DNA from: Cryptomeria japonica
Lineage: Eukaryota > Streptophyta > Pinopsida > Cupressales > Cupressaceae
NCBI RefSeq assembly: GCF_030272615.1
Contig: NW_026729167.1
Span: forward strand, 15,001 to 35,000
Length of the DNA stretch: 20,000 bases
Direction: 5' to 3'
The position numbers were made by a program, and so were the translations under genes. Each line of letters starts with the position of its first letter. The stretch's first letter is position 1. Positions 1 to 8,836 of the stretch are shown here, piece after piece. The notes under the pieces are model-generated. The model was given only the letters and a program-made list of their open reading frames with translations, was not told the origin of the DNA and did not search any database.

Positions 1-690
1 CACCATGGTGCGCACCAAGGAGCGCTCCGAAGTGTGCTCCAAGGTGTGGCGTGCACGAAGTCGGAGCCCGGTTTGCCCCGGGTGCGCACCTCGCGTGCAC
101 CTTCGCCGCGGTGGGCACCATGGCGTGCACGAAGTCGGAGCCCGGTTTGCCCCGGGTGCGCACCTCGCGTGCACCTTCGCCGGGGTGGGCACCTCGGCTG
201 GGTTGCGCGCCCTGGTGCGCACCAAGGAGCGCTCCGAAGTGTGCTCCAAGGTGCGGCGTGCACGAAGTCGGAGCCCGGTTTGCCCCGGGTGCGCACCTCG
301 CGTGCACCTTGGCGCGGTGGGCACCATGGCGTGCACGAAGTCGGAGCCCGGTTTGCCCCGGGTGCGCACCCCGCGTGCACCTTCGCCGGGGTGGGCACCT
401 CGGCTGGGTTGCGCGCCCTGGTGCGCACCAAGGAGCGCTCCGAAGTGTGCTCCAAGGTGCGGCGTGCACGAAGTCGGAGCCCGGTTTGCCCCGGGTGCGC
501 ACCTCGCGTGCACCTTCGCCGCGGTGGGCACCTTGGCTGGGTTGGGCACCATTGAGCGCTCCGAAGTGTGCTCCAAGGTGCGCACCATGGCCCTCCAAGG
601 TGCGCAGCATGGCGTGCACGAAGTCGGAGCCCGGTTTGCCCCGGGTGCGCACCTCGCGTGCACCTTCGCCAGGGTGGGCACCTCGGTGCG
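1..690. repeat. GGTGCGCACC-rich higher-order repeat block
   Basis: The core GCACGAAGTCGGAGCCCGG recurs at about 53, 127, 260, 333, 466 and 616. Spacings alternate between about 74 and 133 bp, which gives a higher-order unit of about 207 bp. The sequence is dense in the self-complementary decamer GGTGCGCACC and in GTGCAC. Long open frames on both strands here follow from the scarcity of stop codons in this composition, not from coding. No promoter or RNA gene is seen. The block is truncated by the window edge. Confidence 0.9.
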
Positions 691-1365
691 CACACCTTCT
701 CAATGTTTTCTTGCCTTTTCTGGAAATTGGTGAAGGCAGCGCATCAAAGGTGCGCACCTCGGTGTGCTCCGAGGTGCGAACCCGAGAGCGCTCCGAGGTG
801 CCCACGAAGTCGAAAGTCGGGTTAATTGCATTGTTTTCCCCGGGTGCGCTCCGAGGTGCGCAACATCGGTGCGCACCAAGGAGGGCTCCGAAGTGTGCTC
901 CAAGGTGCGCACGATTCGGAGCTCGGTTTGCCCGGGGTGCGCACACCTTGGCTGGGTTGCGCACCCTTTGTGCGCTCCAAGGTGCGCACGAAGTCGGAGC
1001 TCGGTTTGCCCCGGGTGCGCACCTTCGCCAGGGTGCGCACCTTGATGCGCACGCCTTGGCTGGGCTGCGCACCTTGGTGGGCGCCATGGTGCGCACCTTT
1101 CGTGCGCTCCAAGGTGCGCACGAAGTCGGAGCTCGGTTTGCCCCGGGTGCGCACCTTGGTGGGCGCCATGGTGCACTCCGAGGTGCCCAAGATTGGTGCG
1201 CACCAAGGAGCGCTCCGAAGTGCGCTCCAAGGTGCGCAGGTGCGCGCGAAGTCGAAAGTTGGGTTAATTGTCCGGTTTGCCTCGGGTGCGCACCTTGCGT
1301 GCACCTTCGCCAGGGTGGGCGCCTTGGTGCGCACACCTTGGCTGGGCTGCGCACCCGGGCGCGCA
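691..1365. repeat. Degenerate GGTGCGCACC-rich block with a T-rich module variant
   Basis: This is a more diverged continuation of the upstream repeat. GAAGTCGGAGCTCGG-type cores are separated by GGTGCGCACC and CTTGGCTGGG segments. At about 695-755 there is a shortened variant of the T-rich module (GCCTTTTCTGGAAATTGGTG followed by AGGCAGCGCATC). Near 806-826 and 1248-1270 the core reads GAAGTCGAAAGT(C/T)GGGTTAATTG, closer to the motif found upstream of the Pol I-type promoters. No gene is seen. Confidence 0.8.
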
Positions 1366-1500
1366 CACCTTGGCACCCGCGTTTCCTTCATTTTAAATTT
1401 TTTTTTTTTACAATCTCTCAAGTGGGAAATTCTATAATCTCAACTTTTTTTGCCTTTTCAGGAAACTTTTGAATGGAGCGCATCATTGGTGCGCTCCGAA
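1366..1500. repeat. Diverged T-rich module (copy 1)
   Basis: An AT-rich island in GC-rich repeat. It has a T run near 1400-1410, then TTTTTTTGCCTTTTCAGGAA and a GGAGCGCATCATTGGTGCG tail matching the 3' end of the T-rich modules at 3348-5306. The CCGTTTT/AAAACGG inverted repeat of those modules is not kept. It marks the boundary between the GGTGCGCACC block and the 5S-containing segment. Confidence 0.7.
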
Positions 1501-1929
1501 GTGTGCTCCAAGGTGCGCACCTCTGGTGTGCTCCAAAGCTCTCTCTAGCTGCGTGCACCTGCCCCGGCCGCGCACCCGGCCCCGCCCAGCTTCGCTCACC
1601 TGTCCCGGGCGTCTGGTGCGGAACCTTAGAGTAAGAAACATCACCGTGCACCTTGGCCAACGTGCGCGACTCGACCGAGCGCGCACTGGCCGAGGTGCAC
1701 ACCGATTTCACCTGGGTGCGCGCGCAGCACCTCGGGCGCACCGGGGTGCGCGCACAACGCCCGGGTTGCACCGTGGCCTGTGTGCTCGGGGCGCCTCGGG
1801 TGCGCGCTCGGTGTCGCCCCCGCGCGCGCGGTAGTGCGGGCAGCGCACCCCGGCCCGGCCCGGCCCCGACGAGAACGCAAACGGGCAAAAGGTTTATTCA
1901 AATAGCATTGCGACGCCCGGCGAAAAACT
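1501..1929. other. 5S gene 3'-side spacer (copy 1), no gene seen
   Basis: GC-rich and low-copy within the unit, with scattered GTGCGCGC and CGGCCCGGCCC runs. It lies downstream of the 5S terminator on the minus strand. I see no RNA gene, no promoter-like element and no credible reading frame. Confidence 0.7.
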
Positions 1930-1935
1930 AAAAAA
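1930..1935 (-). terminator. Pol III terminator of 5S copy 1
   Basis: Six A residues on the plus strand give TTTTTT directly after the 5S 3' end (CACCC) on the minus strand. This is the standard RNA polymerase III termination signal. A second run of five T lies a few bases further on (1923-1927) as a possible backup. Confidence 0.9.
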
Positions 1936-2053
1936 GGGTGCAACACCGGGACTTCCCGGGAGGTCACCCATCCCAGTACTACTCCGGCCCAAGCGCGCTT
2001 AACTGCGGAGTTCTGATGGGATCCGGTGCACTAACGCTGGTATGATCGCACCC
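1936..2053 (-). rRNA. 5S rRNA: 5S ribosomal RNA, copy 1
   Basis: On the minus strand this reads as a complete plant 5S rRNA of 118 nt, starting GGGTGCGATCATACCAGCG and ending GTTGCACCC; the two ends pair to form helix I. The internal Pol III control region is intact. Box A (AGTTAAGCGCGCTTGGGC) lies at about residues 50-67, the intermediate element at about 67-72, and box C (GGATGGGTGACC) within about 80-97. The product is the 5S component of the large ribosomal subunit, recognised by TFIIIA and transcribed by RNA polymerase III. Upstream there is a TATA-like TAAGTA at -28 and a C at -1, as in plant 5S genes; downstream there is a T6 terminator. Residue 80 is G, where copy 2 has A. The intact gene, promoter and terminator indicate a functional copy. 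The sequence looks gymnosperm-like from memory; that placement is less certain than the gene call. Confidence 0.98.
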
Positions 2054-2075
2054 GTTATGAGCTTGTCGCAGTGTG

Positions 2076-2081
2076 TACTTA
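2076..2081 (-). promoter_or_regulatory. TATA-like element of 5S copy 1
   Basis: TAAGTA on the minus strand spans -28 to -23 relative to the first 5S base at 2053. Plant 5S genes carry an AT-rich TATA-like element at about -28 and a C at -1; both are present here. The placement supports a start at 2053 and an active gene. Confidence 0.75.
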
Positions 2082-2450
2082 GCAAACCGCGACCCACGTG
2101 CGAATCCACCCCGGCCACCCACCCCCGTCGAGGTGCACACCCTCCCTCGCGAAGTGCGCCCCGTTCGCCAAGTGTGAGCCCTGCCCGGGTGCGCGCACCT
2201 TGCTAGGGCGTCGGGTGTGCACCCGGCCCGGCCTACGTGCGTGCACCTGGACGGGGCGTCGTGTGCGTGCAGTGTCCCGTCTGCAACGCGGTGCCCACAC
2301 ACCACCTCGGGCGCAACGACCTGCGCTCACATGTGGGCCGAGTGCACCTTGGTGCATGTTCGGGGCGCCTCGGGTGCACGCTCGATCTTGCCCCGGTGCA
2401 CCAAGGCGCTCGGTTTGCCCCGGGTGCGCACTTGGTGCAAGGTGGGCACC
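2082..2450. other. 5S gene 5'-side spacer (copy 1), no gene seen
   Basis: GC-rich spacer upstream of the 5S gene on its own strand, with irregular GTGCACC and CGGGTGCG motifs but no regular period. Near 2399-2447 it repeats GGTTTGCCCCGGGTGCGCAC-type sequence from the GGTGCGCACC blocks. No other gene or control site is supported. Confidence 0.65.
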
Positions 2451-2800
2451 CAAAATAGGGATCAAGCACCAAAACACAAGTTTCGGGATGCAAAATGGGA
2501 CCCAAGGACCACAAATGCGTTCCAAGACCCATGATGGGTCCACGAGAACAAAAATGTGTTCCGAGACTTAATAAACAAATATTGGGTTTTAGGAGAAGAA
2601 ACATGCTCTGATGCCCAAAACGAGAATCGACCCCGAAAAGGCCACAGGCCAAAAGTGGGATGCGAGACAAAAAAAAATGGGACCCGAGGACCAAAATTGG
2701 GTTCCCAGGTCGAAGACAGGGCAACCGGACAAGAAACGACCTCTAAGGCTCGAAATGAGTCCCGACGACTAAAACTTGACAAGAAGCACCCATCAGGCAC
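2451..2800. other. A-rich spacer (copy 1)
   Basis: This stretch is purine- and A-rich, unlike its GC-rich neighbours. A loosely repeated phrase (GGGACCCAAGGACCA, then GGGACCCGAGGACCAAAATT) recurs with irregular spacing, suggesting an old degenerate repeat. It contains AATAAA near 2570 by composition only. No reading frame, RNA gene or transposon terminus is recognisable. Confidence 0.6.
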
Positions 2801-3308
2801 CCAACTCGACACCCATGGGATGCCGACCCACCCGGGCTTCCACCTAGCACACCTTGGCACCCACCCACCCTCGCACCCAACCTCGCACCCAACTTAGCAC
2901 CTTTGAACCCACATTGGCACTCACCCTGACCCTGGCACCTTGGAACCCACATTGGCACTCACCTTGACCCTGGCACCCACCTTTGCACTCACCTTGGGAC
3001 CCACCCTGGCTCCCACCTCGGCACCCACCCAGACACCCACCTTGGTTCCTTGGCACCCACCTTGGATCCTTGGCACCCACCCCGACACCCACCTTGGCAC
3101 GCAACTTGGCTACTTGCCACCCACCTTGGCTCCTTGACGCCCACCCCGACAACCACCCCGTGACCTACCCTGGCTAGGGTTGGTGCACACCCACCCTGGT
3201 GCCCACCTTGGCACCCACCCCATGACCCACCTTGGCACGCACCTTAGTACCCACCCCGTTACCCACCCTAGGACCCACCCCGTGACCCACCTTGGCCAGG
3301 GTGGGTGC
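2801..3308. repeat. C-rich minisatellite (CACCCACCTTGG type), copy 1
   Basis: Irregular short tandem repeat built from CACCCACCTTGG and related CACCC words, with a basic step of about 10-12 bp. The minus strand is rich in GGTGGG runs and could form G-quadruplexes (inference). The array ends abruptly at 3308, within half of a dyad that is complete at 9332-9355, and passes into GGTGCGCACC sequence. Confidence 0.9.
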
Positions 3309-3347
3309 CTTGGTGCGCACAACTTGCCTGGGCTGCACACCAGGGCG

Positions 3348-3473
3348 GGCTCAAGATGGCACCCGCGTTCCGTTTTTTTCACTATCTTTCAAAACGGAAA
3401 TTTTAAAATCTCGTTTTTTTTTTTTTTTTTGCCTTTTCTGGAAATTAGTGAAGGCAGCGCATCAAAGGTGCGC
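3348..3473 (+). repeat. T-rich module A
   Basis: Starts GGCTCAAGATGGCACCCGCG. It carries an inverted repeat CCGTTTT (3370-3376) / AAAACGG (3391-3397), then a run of 17 T (3414-3430) and GCCTTTTCTGGAAATTAGTG, ending in GCAGCGCATCAAAGG. The hairpin followed by T resembles a Pol III-type stop or a fork-arrest site in form, but no function is shown. It has the longest T run of the five modules. Confidence 0.85.
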
Positions 3474-3869
3474 AATGCTGGTGCGAACCCGGGAGCGCTC
3501 CGATGTGTGCTCCAAGGTGCGGCGTGCACGAAGTCCGAGCCCGGCTTGCCCCGGGTGCGCACCTCGCGTGCACCTTCGCCGGGGTGAGCACCTTGGCTGG
3601 GTTGCGCGCCCTGGTGCGCACCAAGGAGCGCTCTGAAGTGTGCTCCAAGGTGCGGCGTGCACGAAGTCGGAGCTCGGTTTGCCCCGGGTGTGCACCTCGG
3701 GTGCGCACCTCGCGTGCACCTTCGCTGCGGTGGGCACCTTGGCTGGGTTGCGCGCCTTGGTGGGCACCATGCAGTGCACGAAGTCGGAGCCCGGTTTGCC
3801 CCGGGCGCGCACCTCCGCCAGGGTGGGCACCTTGGTGCGCACAACTTGCCTGGGCTGCGCACCAGGAAG

Positions 3870-3987
3870 GGCTCAAGATGGCACCCGCGTTCCGTTTTTT
3901 TCACTATCTTTCAGAACGGAAATTTTAAAATATCGTTTTTTTTTGCCTTTTCTGGAAATTAGTGAAGGCAGCGCATCAAAGGTGCGC
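3870..3987 (+). repeat. T-rich module B
   Basis: Same arrangement as module A, with a 9-T run (3936-3944). The right arm of the inverted repeat has one change (AGAACGG), which weakens the stem. Confidence 0.85.
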
Positions 3988-4224
3988 AACGCTGGTGCGA
4001 ACCTGGGAGCGCTCCGATGTGTGCTCCAAGGTGCGGCGTGCACGAAGTCGGAGCCCGGTTTGCCCCGGGTGCGCCCTGGTGGGCACCATGGTGCGCACCA
4101 AGGAGCGCTCCGAAGTGTGCTCCAAGGTGCGGCCTGCACGAAGTCGGAGCCCGGTTTGCCCCGGGTGTGCACCGCGGGTGGGCACCTTGGTGCGCATGCC
4201 TTGCCTGGGCTGCGCACCAGGGCG

Positions 4225-4342
4225 GGCTCAAGATGGCACCCGCGTTCCGTTTTTTTCACTATCTTTCAAAACGGAAATTTTAAAATCTCATTTTTTTTTG
4301 CCTTTTCTGGAAATTAGTGAAGGCAGCGCATCAAAGGTGCGC
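4225..4342 (+). repeat. T-rich module C
   Basis: Same arrangement. The inverted repeat is intact (CCGTTTT from 4247, AAAACGG 4268-4274), with a 9-T run at 4291-4299. Confidence 0.85.
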
Positions 4343-4486
4343 ACCTCGCTGCCCACCACGGTGCGCAACGCCGGTGGGCACCCGGGAGTGCTTCGAAGTG
4401 TGCTCCAAGGTGCTGCGTGCACGTTGTCGGAGCCCGGTTTGCCCCGGGTGCGCACCTCGCGTGCACCTTCGTCGGGGTGGGCACCT

Positions 4487-4640
4487 TGGCTGGGTTTGCC
4501 CCGGCTGCGCTCCGAAGCGGGGTTATTGGAGCGCCGCCTCTTTTTTTGTCGGAGCGTTTGGTGGGGTTTCTCGCATTGGCTCTTCCCAGGCCCGGTTGCC
4601 ACCCTGGCGCGCACGAAGTCGGAAGTAGGGTTAATTGCCC
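4487..4640. repeat. Paired spacer segment, first copy
   Basis: It contains GGGGTTATTGGAGCGCC, a T7 run, GTCGGAGCGTTTGGTGGGG and CTCGCATTGGCTCTTCCCAG. It is repeated with few changes at about 4970-5120. It is not seen elsewhere in the window, and its function is unknown. Confidence 0.75.
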
Positions 4641-4693
4641 GGGTGCGCACCTTTGCCAGGGTGGGCACCTTACCTGGGCTGTGCACCCGGGCG

Positions 4694-4812
4694 GGCTCAA
4701 GATGGCACCCGCGTTCCGTTTTTTTCACTATCTTTCAAAACGGAAATTTTAAAATCTCCTCTTTTTTTTGCCTTTTCTGGAAATTAGTGAAGGCAGCGCA
4801 TCAAAGGTGCGC
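4694..4812 (+). repeat. T-rich module D
   Basis: Same arrangement. The inverted repeat is intact (4716-4743), with an 8-T run at 4762-4769. Confidence 0.85.
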
Positions 4813-4969
4813 ACCTCGCTGCCCACCTTGGTGTGCTCTGAGGTGCGCACCCGGGAGCGCTACGAAGTGTGCTCCAAGGTGCGGCGTGCACGTTGTCGGA
4901 GCCCGGTTTGCCCCGGGTGCGCACCTCGCCTGCACCTTGGCCGGGGTGGGCACCCTGGCTGGGTTTGCC

Positions 4970-5120
4970 CAGGGTGCGCTCCGAAGCGGGGTTACTGGAG
5001 CGCCCCCTCTTTTTTTGTCAGAGCGTTTGGTGGGGTTTCTCGCATTGGCTCTTCCCAGGCCCGGTTGTTGGGTGCGCTCCCACCCTGGCGCGCGCGAAGT
5101 TGGAAGTTGGGTTAATTGCC
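4970..5120. repeat. Paired spacer segment, second copy
   Basis: Near-duplicate of 4487-4640 (GGGGTTACTGGAGCGCC, then T7 and GTCAGAGCGTTTGGTGGGG). Together with modules C-E it shows a local tandem duplication of about 470-495 bp. Confidence 0.75.
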
Positions 5121-5188
5121 CGGGCGCGCACCTTCGCCAGGGTGGGCACCTTGGTGCGCACACCTTGGCTGGGCTGCGCACCAGGGCG

Positions 5189-5306
5189 GGCTCAAGATGG
5201 CACCAGCATTCCCTTTTTCTCACTATCTTTCAAAACGGAAATTTTAAAATCTCGTTTTCTTTTGCCTTTTATGGAAATTAGTGAAGGCATCGCATCAAAG
5301 GTGCGC
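5189..5306 (+). repeat. T-rich module E, degenerate
   Basis: The same module, but the left stem arm is mutated (CCCTTTTTC) while AAAACGG is kept, and the T run is broken by a C. It looks like a decaying copy. Confidence 0.8.
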
Positions 5307-5399
5307 ACCTCGCTGCCCACCTTGGTGTGCTCCGAGGTGCCCACCACGGTGCGCTCCGAGGTGCCCACCACGGTGCGCAACGCCGGTGCGAACCCGGGA

Positions 5400-6725
5400 G
5401 CGCCCCGATGTGTGCTCCAAGGTGCGGCGTGCACGAAGCCGGACCCCGGTTTGCCCCGGGTGCGCACCTCGCGTGCACCTTGGTGCGCACACCTTGGCTG
5501 GGTTGCGCGGCCTGGTGGGCACCATGGTGCGCACCAAGGAGCGCTCCGAAGTGTGCTCCAAGGTGCGGCGTGCACGAAGTCCTAGCCCGGTTTGCCCCGG
5601 GTGCGCACCTTCGCCGCGGTGGGCACCATGGCGTGCACGAAGTCGGAGCCCGGTTTGCCCCGGGTGCGCACCTCGCGTGCACCTTCGCCGGGGTGGGCAC
5701 CTCGGCTGGGTTGCGCGCCCTGGTGCGCACCAAGGAGCGCTCCGAAGTGTGCTCCAAGGTGCGGCGTGCACGAAGTCGGAGCCCGGTTTGCCCCGGGTGC
5801 GCACCTTCGCCGCGGTGGGCACCCTGGTGCGCACCATGGCGTGCACGAAGTCGGAGCCCGGTTTGCCCCGGGTGCGCACCTCGCGTGCACCTTCGGCGGG
5901 GTTGCGCGCCCTGGTGCGCACCAAGGAGCGCTCCGAAGTGTGCTCCAAGGTGCGGCGTGCACGAAGTCGGAGCCCGGTTTGCCCCGGGTGCGCACCTCGC
6001 GTGCACCTTCGGCGGGGTTGCGCGCCCTGGTGGGCACCATGGTGCGCACCAAGGAGCGCTCCGAAGTGTGCTCCAAGGTGCGGCGTGCACGAAGTCGGAG
6101 CCCGGTTTGCCCCGGGTGCGCACCTCGCGTGCACCTTCGCCGCGGTGGGCACCATGGCGTGCACGAAGTCGGAGCCCGGTTTGCCCCGGGTGCGCACCTC
6201 GCGTGCACCTTCGCCGGGGTGGGCACCTCGGCTGGGTTGCGCGCCCTGGTGCGCACCAAGGAGCGCTCCGAAGTGTGCTCCAAGGTGCGGCGTGCACGAA
6301 GTCGGAGCCCGGTTTGCCCCGGGTGCGCACCTCGCGTGCACCTTCGCCGCGGTGGGCACCATGGCGTGCACGAAGTCGGAGCCCGGTTTGCCTCGGGTGC
6401 GCACCCCGCGTGCACCTTCGCCGGGGTGGGCACCTCGGCTGGGTTGCGCGCCCTGGTGCGCACCAAGGAGCGCTCCGAAGTGTGCTCCAAGGTGCGGCGT
6501 GCACGAAGTCGGAGCCCGGTTTGCCCCGGGTGCGCACCTCGCGTGCACCTTCGCCGCGGTGGGCACCTTGGCTGGGTTGGGCACCATTGAGCGCTCCGAA
6601 GTGTGCTCCAAGGTGCGCACCATGGCCCTCCAAGGTGCGCAGCATGGCGTGCACGAAGTCGGAGCCCGGTTTGCCCCGGGTGCGCACCTCGCGTGCACCT
6701 TCGCCAGGGTGGGCACCTCGGTGCG
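5400..6725. repeat. GGTGCGCACC higher-order repeat block, central
   Basis: Same GCACGAAGTCGGAG core array as at 1-690, alternating about 74 and 133 bp. It is longer here and crosses into long-block copy 2 at 6035. Many units are identical over their length, indicating recent homogenisation. No gene is supported. Confidence 0.88.
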
Positions 6726-7400
6726 CACACCTTCTCAATGTTTTCTTGCCTTTTCTGGAAATTGGTGAAGGCAGCGCATCAAAGGTGCGCACCTCGGTGT
6801 GCTCCGAGGTGCGAACCCGAGAGCGCTCCGAGGTGCCCACGAAGTCGAAAGTCGGGTTAATTGCATTGTTTTCCCCGGGTGCGCTCCGAGGTGCGCAACA
6901 TCGGTGCGCACCAAGGAGGGCTCCGAAGTGTGCTCCAAGGTGCGCACGATTCGGAGCTCGGTTTGCCCGGGGTGCGCACACCTTGGCTGGGTTGCGCACC
7001 CTTTGTGCGCTCCAAGGTGCGCACGAAGTCGGAGCTCGGTTTGCCCCGGGTGCGCACCTTCGCCAGGGTGCGCACCTTGATGCGCACGCCTTGGCTGGGC
7101 TGCGCACCTTGGTGGGCGCCATGGTGCGCACCTTTCGTGCGCTCCAAGGTGCGCACGAAGTCGGAGCTCGGTTTGCCCCGGGTGCGCACCTTGGTGGGCG
7201 CCATGGTGCACTCCGAGGTGCCCAAGATTGGTGCGCAACAAGGAGCGCTCCGAAGTGCGCTCCAAGGTGCGCAGGTGCGCGCGAAGTCGAAAGTTGGGTT
7301 AATTGTCCGGTTTGCCTCGGGTGCGCACCTTGCGTGCACCTTCGCCAGGGTGGGCGCCTTGGTGCGCACACCTTGGCTGGGCTGCGCACCCGGGCGCGCA
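6726..7400. repeat. Degenerate GGTGCGCACC block (copy 2)
   Basis: Counterpart of 691-1365, including the shortened T-rich module variant at about 6730-6790. One visible change from copy 1 is GCGCAACAAGG for GCGCACCAAGG near 7234. Confidence 0.8.
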
Positions 7401-7535
7401 CACCTTGGCACCCGCGTTTCCTTCATTTTAAATTTTTTTTTTTTACAATCTCTCAAGTGGGAAATTCTATAATCTCAACTTTTTTTGCCTTTTCAGGAAA
7501 CTTTTGAATGGAGCGCATCATTGGTGCGCTCCGAA
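7401..7535. repeat. Diverged T-rich module (copy 2)
   Basis: Counterpart of 1366-1500, with the T run followed by TTTTTTTGCCTTTTCAGGAA. No function is assigned. Confidence 0.7.
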
Positions 7536-7965
7536 GTGTGCTCCAAGGTGCGCACCTCTGGTGTGCTCCAAAGCTCTCTCCAGCTGCGTGCACCTGCCCC
7601 GGCCGCGCACCCGGCCCCGCCCAGCTTCGCTCACCTGTCCCGGGCGTCTGGTGCGGAACCTTAGAGTAAGAAACATCACCGTGCACCTTGGCCAACGTGC
7701 GCGACTCGACCGAGCGCGCACTGGCCGAGGTGCACACCGATTTCACCTGGGTGCGCGCGCAGCACCTCGGGCGCACCGGGGTGCGCGCACAACGCCCGGG
7801 TTGCACCGTGGCCTGTGTGCTCGGGGCGCCTCGGGTGCGCGCTCGGTGTCGCCCCCCGCGCGCGCGGTAGTGCGGGCAGCGCACCCCGGCCCGGCCCGGC
7901 CCCGACGAGAACGCAAACGGGCAAAAGGTTTATTCAAATAGCATTGCGACGCCCGGCGAAAAACT
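7536..7965. other. 5S gene 3'-side spacer (copy 2), no gene seen
   Basis: Counterpart of 1501-1929. It differs by single bases and by one extra C in the C run near 7855. Nothing further is recognisable. Confidence 0.7.
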
Positions 7966-7971
7966 AAGAAA
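7966..7971 (-). terminator. Altered Pol III terminator of 5S copy 2
   Basis: The minus strand reads TTTCTT here, where copy 1 has TTTTTT, so the primary T run is interrupted by a C. A run of five T remains about 9 bases further downstream (plus-strand A at 7959-7963) and could act as the terminator, giving a slightly longer transcript (inference). Confidence 0.75.
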
Positions 7972-8089
7972 GGGTGCAACACCGGGACTTCCCGGGAGGT
8001 CACCCATCCTAGTACTACTCCGGCCCAAGCGCGCTTAACTGCGGAGTTCTGATGGGATCCGGTGCACTAACGCTGGTATGATCGCACCC
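7972..8089 (-). rRNA. 5S rRNA: 5S ribosomal RNA, copy 2
   Basis: A second complete 118-nt plant 5S rRNA gene, 6036 bp from copy 1. It is identical to copy 1 except for residue 80, where it has A (AGTACTAGGATGGG), the form common in angiosperm 5S genes. Box A, intermediate element and box C are intact, as are the TATA-like TAAGTA at -28 and C at -1. The main difference is the primary terminator, which is broken to TTTCTT. The gene is probably transcribed, with termination shifted to the next T5 run. The base change at residue 80 is at the edge of the box C region. It is not a pseudogene by any visible criterion, but expression may differ from copy 1. Confidence 0.97.
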
Positions 8090-8111
8090 GTTATGAGCTT
8101 GTCGCAGTGTG

Positions 8112-8117
8112 TACTTA
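8112..8117 (-). promoter_or_regulatory. TATA-like element of 5S copy 2
   Basis: TAAGTA on the minus strand at -28 to -23 relative to the 5S start at 8089, identical to copy 1. Confidence 0.75.
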
Positions 8118-8486
8118 GCAAACCGCGACCCACGTGCGAATCCACCCCGGCCACCCACCCCCGTCGAGGTGCACACCCTCCCTCGCGAAGTGCGCCCCGT
8201 TCGCCAAGTGTGAGCCCTGCCCGGGTGCGCGCACCTTGCTAGGGCGTCGGGTGTGCACCCGGCCCGGCCTACGTGCGTGCACCTGGACGGGGCGTCGTGT
8301 GCGTGCAGTGTCCCGTCTGCAACGCGGTGCCCACACACCACCTCGGGCGCAACGACCTGCGCTCACATGTGGGCCGAGTGCACCTTGGTGCATGTTCGGG
8401 GCGCCTCGGGTGCACGCTCGATCTTGCCCCGGTGCACCAAGGCGCTCGGTTTGCCCCGGGTGCGCACTTGGTGCAAGGTGGGCACC
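8118..8486. other. 5S gene 5'-side spacer (copy 2), no gene seen
   Basis: Counterpart of 2082-2450, with no differences noticed. No other gene or site is supported. Confidence 0.65.
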
Positions 8487-8836
8487 CAAAATAGGGATCA
8501 AGCACCAAAACACAAGTTTCGGGATGCAAAATGGGACCCAAGGACCACAAATGCGTTCCAAGACCCATGATGGGTCCACGAGAACAAAAATGTGTTCCGA
8601 GACTTAATAAACAAATATTGGGTTTTAGGAGAAGAAACATGCTCTGATGCCCAAAACGAGAATCGACCCCGAAAAGGCCACAGGCCAAAAGTGGGATGCG
8701 AGACAAAAAAAAATGGGACCCGAGGACCAAAATTGGGTTCCCAGGTCGAAGACAGGGCAACCGGACAAGAAACGACCTCTAAGGCTCGAAATGAGTCCCG
8801 ACGACTAAAACTTGACAAGAAGCACCCATCAGGCAC
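8487..8836. other. A-rich spacer (copy 2)
   Basis: Counterpart of 2451-2800, with the same degenerate GGGACCCAAGGACCA phrases. No gene is seen. Confidence 0.6.

Larger units (their letters stand above)
1..3308. repeat. Long tandem rDNA-spacer block, copy 1 (contains 5S gene)
   Basis: This segment is repeated almost base for base at 6035-9344. The offset is 6034 at the left edge and 6036 at the right, because of single-base indels near 310 and 1820. I noticed about ten differences in 3.3 kb, so the copies are over 99% identical by eye. In order it holds a GGTGCGCACC-rich block (1-1365), a T-rich module variant (1366-1480), a 5S gene with flanks, an A-rich spacer and a C-rich minisatellite. 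Homology stops at 3308, inside the minisatellite. The left edge is cut by the window, so the true unit may start earlier. Such identity implies recent duplication or concerted evolution (inference); assembly duplication is less likely because real single-base differences exist. Confidence 0.93.
3309..6034. repeat. GGTGCGCACC repeat region with five T-rich modules
   Basis: This region occurs once and joins the two long blocks. GGTGCGCACC-type repeats are interrupted by T-rich modules at 3348, 3870, 4225, 4694 and 5189, giving subunits of about 522, 355, 469 and 495 bp. From about 5400 it becomes the same higher-order repeat as 1-690 and merges into copy 2 without a break. No gene is supported; the long open frames are on both strands. 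Confidence 0.88.

Noticed and set aside
2451-2850. Remnant transposon or polyadenylated gene in the A-rich spacer
   Set aside because: No terminal repeats, conserved protein words or splice-like structure; AATAAA occurs by composition only.
3370-3430. Poly-T and hairpin as the tail of a SINE or processed retrocopy
   Set aside because: No target-site duplication, Pol III box A/B or element body is visible, and the module repeats in register with the spacer.
5278-7507. Very long open frames (over 700 codons on each strand) in the GGTGCGCACC blocks
   Set aside because: They occur on both strands and in several frames over the same bases, repeat with the DNA unit, and consist of repeated Arg/Ala/Pro/Cys/Gly-rich phrases. 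The repeat simply lacks stop codons. No domain, initiation context or codon bias supports coding.
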